A stretch of 13,312 bases of DNA, taken from the NCBI GenBank assembly GCA_003142495.1, contig PLMM01000102.1, positions 1,322 through 14,633 of the forward strand. The letters are read 5' to 3'. Origin of the DNA: Gemmatimonadota bacterium (lineage in GTDB: Bacteria; Gemmatimonadota; Gemmatimonadetes; Gemmatimonadales; Gemmatimonadaceae). A program made the translations under genes and the position numbers. Positions 1 to 8,200 of the stretch are shown here, one piece after another (position 1 is the stretch's first letter; every line of letters begins with the position of its first letter). The notes beneath the pieces were generated by a model that saw only the letters and a list, made by a program, of their open reading frames with translations, made no database searches and was not told the DNA's origin.

Positions 1-171
1 TCGCTGGAGCTCGAGATCAACCGGTACCAGGCGCAGAATCTGCTCGAGCTCGAACAGCGTCGCGCCACGGCGGAGCAGGAGCTTCGCTCCGAGCGCGATG
101 CGCTGCAGCGGCTCGAGGAGCGACTCCACAAGCTGGAGCAGGACGCGCCGCCCAGTACGACCCCGAAATAG
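1..171 (+). CDS. C-terminal end of a coiled-coil protein (5' partial)
   Basis: The first frame is open from base 1 to a TAG at 169-171 and encodes the last 56 residues of a protein whose start lies outside the window. The visible part is almost wholly charged helix (repeated L-E-L-E, E-Q-E-L, R-L-E-E-R-L patterns with heptad-spaced leucines), then a short disordered tail D-A-P-P-S-T-T-P-K. That is a coiled coil ending in a Pro/Thr tail; no catalytic motif is visible. The next gene starts 21 bases downstream on the same strand and is also coiled coil, so this is probably the upstream member of the same envelope operon. The family cannot be named from the tail. I am confident it is coding and unsure of its role. 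Confidence 0.75.
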   Translation, partial: SLELEINRYQAQNLLELEQRRATAEQELRSERDALQRLEERLHKLEQDAPPSTTPK

Positions 172-192
172 CCCACGACCGAGACCATCCTG

Positions 193-921
193 ATGCGAGC
201 AAAGCGAATACGCTACCACTTGCTGGTGATGACGGTCGGGCTTCTGTTCCCGGCGGTCGTGAGAGCACAGCAGACCGATTCGATAATGGCCGACAGCGCC
301 GCGCAGCAGCAGGCGTACGAAGGACGGCGCGGCGCGCTGGTGAAGGAGCTGCAGGACACGCAGGACAAGCTCGGCGACCTGCGCAGCCAGCGCGTTCGGC
401 TCGAGGCGCGCATCGAGAACGTCCTCGCGGCGACGATGCAGAAGCGCACGCAGCAGCTGCTGGTCAGCAAGGAAGAGACGGCGCTCCTGCAGCTCGACGG
501 CGTGCTCGCGAACGCGCAGGACAACATGGTCGCGCAGCGCGATCGCATGCGCGCGCTCGGCGACGCCGTGCGTCGTCGCGCGGGCGCGGTGCTCGTCGTC
601 ACCCTGCGCGCCGACTCCGCCGCTCCCGGCTCGCTCGGCGATGCGACGCTACAGATCGACAACGTCGTCGCGGCCACGCGCACCTACACGGCGACATTGG
701 CCGCGGCGCTCGCGACCGGTGCCGTCGATCCGCTCTATCGCTCCGAGGTGCTGCCCAGCACGCACACGGTCGAGATCAAGATCACACTCGGCGGCCAGCC
801 GGTGACGCAGGGGATCAACGTCAACGCGGTGACTGAGACGGTGACGTACGTCGAGTTCACCGTCCGCAATGGGCAGCTCGTTCCGAAGACGTGGACGAGC
901 CGCGGGACTACGCCGTTCTGA
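193..921 (+). CDS. Exported coiled-coil protein with C-terminal beta-rich domain
   Basis: 242 residues. An N-terminal signal peptide (basic M-R-A-K-R-I-R-Y-H, hydrophobic core to about residue 22, cleavage after A-V-V-R-A before Q-Q) sends it to the periplasm. Residues about 40-125 form a long heptad-patterned helix (K-E-L-Q-D-T-Q-D-K-L, R-V-R-L-E-A-R-I-E). Residues about 140-242 alternate hydrophobic and polar residues as beta strands do (H-T-V-E-I-K-I-T-L, V-T-Y-V-E-F-T-V). I recognise no named family. It starts 21 bases after the upstream stop without a clear Shine-Dalgarno sequence, and its 3' end overlaps or abuts the next gene, which fits an operon. A structural role around the downstream TPR proteins and ExbB/ExbD motor is inferred only from position. 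Confidence 0.85.
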   Translation: MRAKRIRYHLLVMTVGLLFPAVVRAQQTDSIMADSAAQQQAYEGRRGALVKELQDTQDKLGDLRSQRVRLEARIENVLAATMQKRTQQLLVSKEETALLQLDGVLANAQDNMVAQRDRMRALGDAVRRRAGAVLVVTLRADSAAPGSLGDATLQIDNVVAATRTYTATLAAALATGAVDPLYRSEVLPSTHTVEIKITLGGQPVTQGINVNAVTETVTYVEFTVRNGQLVPKTWTSRGTTPF

Positions 922-3146
922 TTCTTTCGAGAGTGACGTGCGCACTGCCGGCTCTTGCCGCGGTGATGCTGGTGACGCCGCTCGCGGCGCAGCAGCCAAC
1001 CGACACGTCCGCGAAGGCGTCCGCGCAAGTCACGGCGCCGGCCGCCGCGCCGGCGTCTCCGGTCATCGTGCAGCCCGCGCCCGATCAGGCGCGCGGCTTC
1101 GACGCCGAGCTGCGCATGGCGCTGTTCGACGTCACGATGGACCATCCGCTCAGCGCGCTCGATCGCCTCGAGTGGCTGCGCTCGTCGCCGCTCGCGGGCT
1201 CCGGCGCAATCGTACCGGGAATGCGCGCGCATGAAGATCTGCTCTTCCTGCTCGCCGAGTCGTACTATCGGCTCGGCATGCGCGATGGGTTTCGCAGGGC
1301 GGCCGCGTCGCTCGACTCCGCGGCTCCCGCTGGGCGCTACGCCGGCGTGATCGCGGCGCAGCGGATGCTCGATGCGTATGCGCGCGGCGACTATGCGAGC
1401 GTGCGCTCGCTCGCCACTACGAAGACCGCTGGTGATCGCGGACTCATCTCGCTCGTCGCCGGCCTCGCGGCCGTGCAGAGCAGGGACTTCACCGCGGCGC
1501 ACGCGGCGTTCGCGCAGGCGACTGCGGCCGGCGGCCAGTTCGCGCTGTACGCGCAGTACATGGACGCACTCGCGACGGCTGCGAGCGACAGCACGAAGGG
1601 CGTCGTCGCGCTCGCGGCGCTGCAGTCGCTGAGCGAAGGACAGCGCGGTGCCTTCACCGAGCAGGTGCGACTGAGCGCGGCGCAGACGGCGCTCGGCGCC
1701 GGACAGTTCGCGGCGGCAGCGTCGCTGGCGGACGGCGTTCCGGCGACGAGCGGCGCGGGCGCGCAGGCGTTGCTCACGAAGGCGTGGGCGCTCTATCGCG
1801 GCGGCAACGCGGCCGGTGCGGCCACGGCCTTCCGCGAATTCGCGACGCGCTATCCGGACCTTCCCGAGCGCGACGAAGCGCGGCTCATGGCGGGGCAGAT
1901 TCTCCTCGAGAGCGGCAAGAGCGATTCCGCCGAGAAGTATTTCGAGGGGATCGCGGACTCGATCAGCGGCGAGCTCGGTGCGCTGCAGGCGCGCGCCGCG
2001 ACCGCAATGACGGACGCGAGCCGCGCGCTCGTGAACGCGCGCGTGGCCGGGAGCGTCCTCGTAGCGAATGCGAGCGCAGGCAAGGTGATCTCGCTTCCCG
2101 ATGATGAGGGCGCCGAGAAGGCGCGCATCGCCGCGGCATTCGCTGGCACATCCGACTCCGCGATGACCGGGTCGCCGCCGCAGATCCTCACCAATCTCGG
2201 CATCGCCGAACGGGTGGATTCAGCGGTCGGGCCGGCCTTTCCGGTGCGCGTGGTGTTCGCGCCGCGTCTCGATGCGCGGACGCCTGGCGCGTACGCGGAT
2301 CGCACGCAAGCCGTGCTCGCGACCGACATTCATCTCGCGCTCGCGTCGTACCGGCTCGAGGAGCAGATCGACGCGCAGAAGACGAAGATTGCCGCGCTCG
2401 AGAATCTCCAGCGCCTCATTGTCGAGGGCGACAGCGGCCTCGCCGACAACGCGAAGCAGATCGCGGTGACGGAGGACTCACTGCAGGCGATGAAGAGCGT
2501 GCTCGAGAACACGCGCGAGAAGGTGCGCAACACGCTTCGCCTGCAGATCACGGCCACGCGGAAGGTGGCGGCCGAGAACGTGCGGCTGCTCGACAGCACG
2601 AAGACGTCGCTGGGAGCGAACGCGAAGGGTCCCGAGATCGATGCGCTCACGATGGAGCAGCAGACCGCGGGGATCTACAGCGCGATCGCGGATGACATCG
2701 AGCGCGGCCTCGAGGCGGCGCTCGACCATCACCCGGCCTTCGTCCTGCGCGACTCGCTGGTCGCGCGCCTCGCGCGCGCGCACGCGCTACACGACACGAC
2801 AGCCGCGGTTCTGGGCGATGACTCGCTCGTCGTCGCCAACGAGCTTGCGACGCAGCGTGGCAAGGAATCGAATGCGGTGATCGCGATGCGCACGGAGGTC
2901 GAGGCCGCCACAGTGCAGCGTGCGGCCGCTGAGGGCGCGCTCGTCGCGCTCGTGGATGAGGAGCTCCGCGCGCGGGCGACCGGACTCGTCGCGCGCCTGA
3001 CGCGCGATCGCGAGGCCGCGGACTACGCGACTGCGAGCGCCGCGTTCTTCAAGGCGATGGATGCGTCCACCACGGTACCTGGCGGCGCTATTCCGGCGGG
3101 CACGAGCACGTCGCCCGGCGGCGCTTCCACACCTCCGCGGCAATGA
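891..3146 (+). CDS. Large exported TPR/coiled-coil protein
   Basis: 751 residues from the ATG at 891, which overlaps the previous gene by 31 bases. A GTG at 933 is an alternative. It would remove an unusual acidic leader (D-E-P-R-D) and leave the hydrophobic stretch ending in P-L-A-A-Q-Q, so the start is uncertain but the signal peptide is not. Residues about 110-355 are helical repeats with TPR/YbgF-like signatures, for example A-W-A-L-Y-R-G-G-N and F-A-T-R-Y-P-D-L-P near 298-325, followed by A-R-L-M-A-G-Q-I-L-L. Residues about 485-575 are a strong coiled coil (Y-R-L-E-E-Q-I-D-A-Q-K-T-K-I-A-A-L-E), and the rest to about 720 is charged helix. The tail is Pro/Gly/Thr rich. It is most likely a periplasmic scaffold. 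The stop overlaps the next start as ATGA, so translation is probably coupled. There is no exact family match. Confidence 0.85.
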   Translation: MDEPRDYAVLILSRVTCALPALAAVMLVTPLAAQQPTDTSAKASAQVTAPAAAPASPVIVQPAPDQARGFDAELRMALFDVTMDHPLSALDRLEWLRSSPLAGSGAIVPGMRAHEDLLFLLAESYYRLGMRDGFRRAAASLDSAAPAGRYAGVIAAQRMLDAYARGDYASVRSLATTKTAGDRGLISLVAGLAAVQSRDFTAAHAAFAQATAAGGQFALYAQYMDALATAASDSTKGVVALAALQSLSEGQRGAFTEQVRLSAAQTALGAGQFAAAASLADGVPATSGAGAQALLTKAWALYRGGNAAGAATAFREFATRYPDLPERDEARLMAGQILLESGKSDSAEKYFEGIADSISGELGALQARAATAMTDASRALVNARVAGSVLVANASAGKVISLPDDEGAEKARIAAAFAGTSDSAMTGSPPQILTNLGIAERVDSAVGPAFPVRVVFAPRLDARTPGAYADRTQAVLATDIHLALASYRLEEQIDAQKTKIAALENLQRLIVEGDSGLADNAKQIAVTEDSLQAMKSVLENTREKVRNTLRLQITATRKVAAENVRLLDSTKTSLGANAKGPEIDALTMEQQTAGIYSAIADDIERGLEAALDHHPAFVLRDSLVARLARAHALHDTTAAVLGDDSLVVANELATQRGKESNAVIAMRTEVEAATVQRAAAEGALVALVDEELRARATGLVARLTRDREAADYATASAAFFKAMDASTTVPGGAIPAGTSTSPGGASTPPRQ

Positions 3147-6100
3147 CGATGCATTCGCACCGTTTCCTCACCCCGCTTCTCGCGCTGGCATTCGGCGCTT
3201 CGGCCATCGGCGCGCAGACTGCGCCGTCGCCGCAGCTCGTCGCCTCGGCGCGTCCCACAGGCTCCGACGACGCGCGCGATGACGCCATCGAGAAGCTCTC
3301 GTCGTTCCTCGCGAAGTATCCGGCGAGCACGCTGCGTCCTGGCGCGCTCTTCCAGCTCGGCGAGCTGCTCGTGCGCCGCGCCGATGAGACGTTCGCGACG
3401 GCGCAGCGGGCCGGCGGCGACGCGCCCGATCGCCCGGACTATGCGCCGGCGATCTCGCGCTACGAGGAGCTGATTCAGAAGTTCCCGGCGTTCCCGCGCG
3501 TCGACGCGGCGGCCTACACGCTCGGCACGCTCTACTTCTCCGAGCAGCGCAACGCGGATGCGGCGAAGATGTTCGAGCTCGTGACCTCGAAGGATCAGTC
3601 GCACTTCCGCCCGGAAGGATATTTCCGGTTGGGTGATGCGGACTTCGAGCTCGCGGCCAAGCTTCGCGGCGAGCCGCGCAAGGCGATGTTCGTGCGTTCG
3701 GCAACGGCCTACGAGAGCGCGACCAAGATCGCGCCCCCGAACGGCGACATCTACTTCCTCTCGCTCTACAAGCTGGGCTGGTCCTACTACAACCAGGCCA
3801 CGCAGACCAATCAGCCCGAGTACCAGCAGGCGGTGGAAGTGTTCGGGCGGCTCGTCGCGGAATACGACAAACTCTCCCCCGAGCAGCAGGCGCGCCTCGG
3901 ACTGCGCGGCGAGGCGATCGAGTACATGGCGGTCGCGCTCACGCAGACGGGCGGCGCGGAAGCCGCGCGTCGCTACTTCGGCACGCACCCGACTACGAGC
4001 TTCAGGCTGCCCGTGCTCCGCCGCGTGGCTTCAGGGCTTCGCGATCAGGGCGACTTCGTTCGCGCCGTGGACGCGTATCGCGCGGTGCTCCTCGACTCGC
4101 CGGCGGATTCGGGTGCGCTCAGCGAGCAGCGCGAGATCGTCGACATCTATCAGAATCGCCTCCTCGAGCCGGACAAGGCGCAGGGCGCTCGGCTCGAGCT
4201 CGTCGAGCGCTTCGTACCGAGCTCGGTGTGGTGGAATGCCAATCCCGCGCTCCGCGACAGCGCGCTGACCGCGCGCGAGAATGCGCTGCGCCAGAGCGCG
4301 CAGTACAGCCTGTCGCGTGCACAGGATGCGAAGGACAAGAAGGACAAGTCGAAGTACACCGAGGCGGCTGATCTCTACGGCCGCTACATGAACGAGTTCT
4401 CGAAGAGCGACAGCGCGCAGGCGGTCGATCTGCTCTATGGCGAGGCGTTGTTCGCCGAGGGCGAGTACTTCAAGGCGGGAACGGAGTATTCGCGCGCGGC
4501 GTACTCGTATACGAAGGATCCGAAGCTCTCCGCGCAGGCGGGGCAGGACGCCATCGTCGCCTTCGATTCGGCCACCGTGCGCACGAAGGACGACCGCGCG
4601 AGTCAGGACTCGCTCTTCGCCGTGGTCGACAGGTATGTGGCGGCATTCCCGGCTACGGATGTCGCGCATCACGCGCTCATCGAGAAGGGCAAGCGCGCGT
4701 CGGAGGCGAAGCGCTGGGACGTGATGGCGGCGACGTTCAAGATGTACGCGGACAACTATCCAAATGATCCGTACACGCCGACGGCGCAGAAGCTGATCGG
4801 CGATGCACTCTACAAGCAGGGGCTCTACACGGAAGCGCAGGGGCAGTGGGAGAATGCGCAGGCGATCGCGATCAAGTCGGGGAAGAAGGCGCTCTCCGAC
4901 ACGATCAGCCTCGTGCGCAACGCGGCCGCCGTGACGTACGGTGACTCGCTCGTGAAGGCCGGGAACTATCGCGAGGCGGCAGAGGCAGTGTACGTGGCGT
5001 TCGCCGATCGCAATCCGACGTCGGATCGCGCGCCGGACGCGCTGCGCAACGCCATCGAGACGTACGTGCTCGCGGACAGTGTAGCGCGCGGCAAGGGCGA
5101 CAAGAACGCGTCGAATGCCGCGAAGCAGCGCGCGCTCGAGCTGTCGCAGCGCCTCGTGACGTCATACCCGACGTACAAGTATCGCGTGCAGTACCAGGCG
5201 CTTCAGACGCAGCTGCTCGCCGATCTCGGCAAGCGGGATGAGTCGGCGGTCGCGCTCGAGACACTGATCAAGGACAATCCGGCGTGGCCCGGCCGCGCGG
5301 ACGCCATGGTGCGCCTCGCAGTGGACTACGATTCGCTCGGCAAGCCGAAGGATGAAGCGGCTGCGTACGAGCGTTTCGCGGCGGCGTATCCGAAGGATGT
5401 GCGTGCGGCCGATGCCCAGTACAACGCGGGCGTCTCGTATCTGCAGGGTGGCGACACGGCGAGCGCGATTCGCGCCTACGGTACCTTCGCGGCGGGGCAT
5501 CCTCGCGATCCGCGCACGGGTGGCGCGCAGGCGACGCGCGTGGCGCTCATCAAGGCAGGCGGCAACGTGGCCGCGGCGAACACCGAGCTGGCGAGGCTGT
5601 GCGCGAATCCATCGGCGGAGCTCAAGACGCAGTGCGCGAGCCGAATGGGCGAGAGTGAGTTTGCTCAGGGGAGGGCGCTCTTCCCCCGCTATCAGGCGCT
5701 CAAGCTCAACATTCCGCTCAAGGTCAACCTCACGCGTGCGGGCGTCGAGCGGCTGTCCGCACCGAAGCGGAAGATGCTCGCCGATATGTCCGTGCACTTC
5801 ACGAAGGCGATCGCGAGCGGCGATCCGGCGTGGCTCTCGGCGTCGTCGTACTACGTCGGGCTCGCGCAGTGGGAGTACGGAAACTATTTGGCGAATCTCA
5901 CCTTGCCGAAGGATCTGAGCGACGAGCAGAAGGCGGCGGCGCAGGCGGGATCGGCGCGTCAGGCGGAGCAGTACTACCAGGCGGCGAACAAGCTCTGGCA
6001 GACGCTCGTCGACAAGGCGACGGCGGACAAGTTCGACAATGCGTGGGTGCAGCGCGCGAAGGACGCAGTTGGCGGCAAGGTCGATGCGGCGCCGCCTTCG

Positions 6101-6154
6101 GCAGCGGCGCGATCGTCGGACGGTGATGCGCGCAGCAACGGAGGTGCGCAATGA
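3143..6154 (+). CDS. Giant periplasmic TPR-repeat protein, gliding-motility-TPR-like
   Basis: 1003 residues with a clear signal peptide (M-T-M-H-S-H-R-F, hydrophobic core, cleavage after I-G-A-Q or just before it). TPR-like helix pairs run through most of the protein. Signatures include G-A-L-F-Q-L-G-E-L-L near residue 60, Y-E-E-L-I-Q-K-F-P-A-F-P near 110, A-V-E-V-F-G-R-L near 230, Y-A-D-N-Y-P-N-D-P-Y near 535, and a well-formed run around 705-800 (A-A-Y-E-R-F-A-A-A-Y-P, A-Q-Y-N-A-G-V-S-Y-L). The last 160 residues are a distinct helical domain (K-R-K-M-L-A-D-M, Y-Y-V-G-L-A-Q-W-E-Y-G-N-Y). I recall similar ends in deltaproteobacterial TPR proteins next to AglR/AglS and AgmX genes; that resemblance is from memory. 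The start overlaps the upstream stop as ATGA and the stop overlaps the next ATG the same way. It probably binds other envelope proteins. Confidence 0.9.
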   Translation: MTMHSHRFLTPLLALAFGASAIGAQTAPSPQLVASARPTGSDDARDDAIEKLSSFLAKYPASTLRPGALFQLGELLVRRADETFATAQRAGGDAPDRPDYAPAISRYEELIQKFPAFPRVDAAAYTLGTLYFSEQRNADAAKMFELVTSKDQSHFRPEGYFRLGDADFELAAKLRGEPRKAMFVRSATAYESATKIAPPNGDIYFLSLYKLGWSYYNQATQTNQPEYQQAVEVFGRLVAEYDKLSPEQQARLGLRGEAIEYMAVALTQTGGAEAARRYFGTHPTTSFRLPVLRRVASGLRDQGDFVRAVDAYRAVLLDSPADSGALSEQREIVDIYQNRLLEPDKAQGARLELVERFVPSSVWWNANPALRDSALTARENALRQSAQYSLSRAQDAKDKKDKSKYTEAADLYGRYMNEFSKSDSAQAVDLLYGEALFAEGEYFKAGTEYSRAAYSYTKDPKLSAQAGQDAIVAFDSATVRTKDDRASQDSLFAVVDRYVAAFPATDVAHHALIEKGKRASEAKRWDVMAATFKMYADNYPNDPYTPTAQKLIGDALYKQGLYTEAQGQWENAQAIAIKSGKKALSDTISLVRNAAAVTYGDSLVKAGNYREAAEAVYVAFADRNPTSDRAPDALRNAIETYVLADSVARGKGDKNASNAAKQRALELSQRLVTSYPTYKYRVQYQALQTQLLADLGKRDESAVALETLIKDNPAWPGRADAMVRLAVDYDSLGKPKDEAAAYERFAAAYPKDVRAADAQYNAGVSYLQGGDTASAIRAYGTFAAGHPRDPRTGGAQATRVALIKAGGNVAAANTELARLCANPSAELKTQCASRMGESEFAQGRALFPRYQALKLNIPLKVNLTRAGVERLSAPKRKMLADMSVHFTKAIASGDPAWLSASSYYVGLAQWEYGNYLANLTLPKDLSDEQKAAAQAGSARQAEQYYQAANKLWQTLVDKATADKFDNAWVQRAKDAVGGKVDAAPPSAAARSSDGDARSNGGAQ

Positions 6155-6903
6155 GCCGTTTCGCGCGCGTAGGATGCGGCGTCCTCATTGGTGGCGTAAT
6201 GCTCGTTGTGTCATCGAGCGTGAGCGCGCAGCAGAAAGGACCGCCGCCAAAGAAGGGGCAGGCGATCGAGATTCGTGGCCAGGTGCCGACGCCGCAGGTG
6301 GTGACGGTGCGTCCGCGCGAAGTTCCGACGTACGATCGGCAGCTGCTCGCGCCGGCGTTCTACAACGGCACGGGAAGCACGGCGGCCGCAGGCGGCGTGC
6401 AGCTGGTGCCGGAAAGTCAGATACGCGGAACGACGGCGCTCGACACCATGCCCGCGGGGATGGCGCACGAGGGGGGAGTGCCGACGGTCGGTCCGCTCGC
6501 GGTGCATCGCGACTCGCTGCGCAACGTGCGCAACGTGCGCGACACGGCCGCGACGCGAGCAGGGGCGAGCACGGCGGAGATCGAGCAGATGCGCCACGAG
6601 CTCGCGGTGCGTCGCGCACGACTCGATTCGCTGCAGCGGATGCTCAACCTGCGCTCGCAGACTCCGGTGGCACTCGGCAAGGAACCGCCGCCGCCGGTCA
6701 AGCGGATGAGCGCCGCCGATTCCGCGGCGCGCGTGGCGGAGATCGAATCGATTCGCAGGGAGCTCGAGTATCGGAAGGAGCGACTCGATTCGCTCAAGCG
6801 GGAAGTCGCCAAGATGGGACGAGGTGGAAGACCAGCTGCACCGAAGCAGTCGACGACGGATTCAACCACCGCGGCGCCAACCACGCCACGCGGCCGCAAA
6901 TGA
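6151..6903 (+). CDS. Exported coiled-coil protein with duplicated heptad segment
   Basis: 250 residues. The signal peptide is M-S-R-F-A-R-V-G-C-G plus a hydrophobic core, cleaved after S-S-V-S-A before Q-Q-K-G. A Pro-rich segment (residues 30-70, with I-E-I-R-G-Q-V-P-T-P-Q-V-V-T-V) follows. Two copies of a 25-residue coiled-coil motif at about 141-165 and 195-219 share the pattern A-E-I-E-x-x-R-x-E-L-x-x-R-x-x-R-L-D-S-L. The C-terminus is a basic Thr/Pro tail. A strong ribosome binding site, GGAGGT at 6140-6145, sits 5 bases before the ATG, and that ATG overlaps the upstream TGA. Position between the TPR protein and the ExbB gene suggests a periplasmic linker or scaffold of the same machine. 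No named family is recognised. Confidence 0.85.
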   Translation: MSRFARVGCGVLIGGVMLVVSSSVSAQQKGPPPKKGQAIEIRGQVPTPQVVTVRPREVPTYDRQLLAPAFYNGTGSTAAAGGVQLVPESQIRGTTALDTMPAGMAHEGGVPTVGPLAVHRDSLRNVRNVRDTAATRAGASTAEIEQMRHELAVRRARLDSLQRMLNLRSQTPVALGKEPPPPVKRMSAADSAARVAEIESIRRELEYRKERLDSLKREVAKMGRGGRPAAPKQSTTDSTTAAPTTPRGRK

Positions 6904-6944
6904 TGATGCCAGTTAGAACTTTCGCTGAGGACACAGGTCGATGA
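6900..6944 (+). CDS. Possible 14-codon coupling minicistron
   Basis: In the 37-base gap before the ExbB gene there is an in-frame ATG-ATG-ATG run from 6900. Its first ATG overlaps the upstream TGA as ATGA, and it reads M-M-M-P-V-R-T-F-A-E-D-T-G-R to a TGA at 6942-6944. That TGA overlaps the ExbB ATG at 6941 as ATGA. The geometry could carry ribosomes from the coiled-coil gene to ExbB. There is no Shine-Dalgarno sequence of its own, and the peptide is too short to judge coding content, so it may be chance. Confidence 0.25.
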   Translation: MMMPVRTFAEDTGR

Positions 6945-7582
6945 GTAATCTGATCGAGTATTTCCGTAGTGGCGGTCCAATCATGTACCCCATTCTCCTG
7001 GTGGCGCTGGTCGGACTCGCCGTGTTCGTCGAGCGATTCTACATGATCGTCATCCGCTCGAAGATCAACGGACGGACGTTCATCGAGCGCGTGATCCAGC
7101 TCGTGCGCGCCGGACGAATCGAGGACGCGATCAAGCTCTGCGGCCAGTCGAATGCGGTGCTCCCCGACATGGGGCTCCTCATTCTGCGCAGCCGGAGCCG
7201 TGACGAAGCGGATCTGCAGAACGTGGCCGACGCTGCGGCGCTGAGCGTGCTCCCGCGTCTCACGCGACGGCTCCACTATCTGCCGATGCTCGCGAACGTC
7301 GCGACGCTGATCGGTCTGCTCGGAACGATTTACGGATTGCGCGCGGCATTTTCCGCGGTCGGAACGGCGGCGGCGGCCGAGCGGTCGGCGGCACTGGCGT
7401 CAGGCATCGCGGTTGCGCTGAACGCGACGGGGTTCGGGTTGTTCACCGCGATCCCGCTCACGGTGGCGCACGCGTATCTCGTCAGCCAGGCAGAAGGCAT
7501 CATCGAGCAGGTCGATGAATTCCAGGTGCGTCTCATCAACGCGCTCATCGATCGTCCCGACGTCCGACTCGGTCACCGGTAG
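6941..7582 (+). CDS. MotA/TolQ/ExbB-family proton-channel subunit (AglR-like)
   Basis: 213 residues, an inner-membrane subunit that with ExbD/TolR-type partners converts proton motive force into mechanical work. Three membrane segments sit at about residues 13-32, 113-139 and 150-180, the family layout, with a cytoplasmic domain between the first and second. Family hallmarks are visible: L-A-N-V-A-T-L-I-G-L-L-G-T-I-Y-G-L in the second segment and A-L-N-A-T-G-F-G-L-F-T-A-I-P-L in the third. The length is close to TolQ (about 230) and ExbB (about 244). A GAGGA at 6927-6931 lies 9 bases before the ATG. Two ExbD-type genes and a TonB-like gene follow, so this is the channel of that complex. Which of ExbB, TolQ or AglR is the true orthologue cannot be settled here. 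Confidence 0.96.
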   Translation: MSNLIEYFRSGGPIMYPILLVALVGLAVFVERFYMIVIRSKINGRTFIERVIQLVRAGRIEDAIKLCGQSNAVLPDMGLLILRSRSRDEADLQNVADAAALSVLPRLTRRLHYLPMLANVATLIGLLGTIYGLRAAFSAVGTAAAAERSAALASGIAVALNATGFGLFTAIPLTVAHAYLVSQAEGIIEQVDEFQVRLINALIDRPDVRLGHR

Positions 7583-7589
7583 GCCGCTC

Positions 7590-7632
7590 GCCCGGCTTTT
7601 CCTCCGCATGATGTGCATGCGAAGGGCCGGGC
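7590..7632 (+). promoter_or_regulatory. Hairpin between the ExbB-type and first ExbD-type genes
   Basis: GCCCGGC at 7590-7596 pairs exactly with GCCGGGC at 7626-7632. The stem extends inward by two G-U and two A-T pairs. After a short bulge, CGCAT (7605-7609) pairs with ATGCG (7617-7621) around a 7-base loop. The U-run lies inside the stem, not after it, so this is not a standard intrinsic terminator. It fills most of the 86-base gap. It could be a processing or stability element that sets the ratio of channel to ExbD subunits; that role is inference. Confidence 0.5.
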
Positions 7633-7668
7633 AGCGTCTCATCGGACAACCACGCGTGAGCTGATCGT

Positions 7669-8199
7669 ATGGCGTCAATTTTCCACCGGTCCAAACAACG
7701 GCGCGCAGAGCGGGCCCCCGTCACGCACGGTGGGGGCATCAATCTCGTTCCGCTCGTGGACATCCTCACCTCGATTGTCTTCTTCAGCCTCCTGACCTAT
7801 CAGGGGGCGACGATGGCCGCGCTCACCGCATTCGACCTCACGCTGCCACCGGTCGTGGTGAACACGCCGGAGCAGATGGCGAAGATCAAGTCCGAGAAGG
7901 ATGTGCTCAACCTGCTGCTCGCCGTACGCGTGGACAACGACAAGCTCACCGTCGAGCACTCCGAGGCCGGTGGCTTTCATCAGGTCATTCAGGGCTTCAA
8001 CAAGGCGTCGCTCGACCAGCTCGAAGCGCTCATGACCAGCATTCGCAACAAGTATCCGCAGAACGCCGACGTCACCGTGATTCCCGCGGACGAAGTGAGC
8101 TACGCGAACATCGTGCACGTGCTCGAGCGGCTCAAGCTCGCGCACTTCACGGGAATCTCGCTGACCACGAAAGCCCGCGGCGCCGCGGCGGGAGCCTAG
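7669..8199 (+). CDS. ExbD/TolR-family subunit 1
   Basis: 176 residues with one N-terminal membrane segment and a periplasmic domain. The cytoplasmic head is basic (M-A-S-I-F-H-R-S-K-Q-R-R). The membrane segment contains N-L-V-P-L-V-D-I-L-T-S-I-V-F-F with an aspartate at residue 31, the position of the proton-carrying Asp of the family (Asp25 of ExbD, Asp23 of TolR). The periplasmic part ends with the usual strand-helix-strand pattern (V-T-V-I-P-A-D-E-V-S-Y-A-N-I-V-H-V-L-E-R-L-K then I-S-L-T). There is no strong Shine-Dalgarno sequence before the ATG, and 86 bases with a hairpin separate it from the ExbB gene. It should form a heterocomplex with the ExbB-type protein and possibly with the second ExbD. 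Confidence 0.95.
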   Translation: MASIFHRSKQRRAERAPVTHGGGINLVPLVDILTSIVFFSLLTYQGATMAALTAFDLTLPPVVVNTPEQMAKIKSEKDVLNLLLAVRVDNDKLTVEHSEAGGFHQVIQGFNKASLDQLEALMTSIRNKYPQNADVTVIPADEVSYANIVHVLERLKLAHFTGISLTTKARGAAAGA

Positions 8200-8200
8200 C

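Noticed and set aside
3023..3988. Long minus-strand open frame of 321 codons (and similar ones at 735-1502, 5162-6151 and 7675-8601)
   Set aside because: They run antisense to well-supported genes and are dominated by Arg, Leu, Glu and Ala patterns mirroring the opposite strand. They lack signal peptides, domains and plausible ribosome binding sites.
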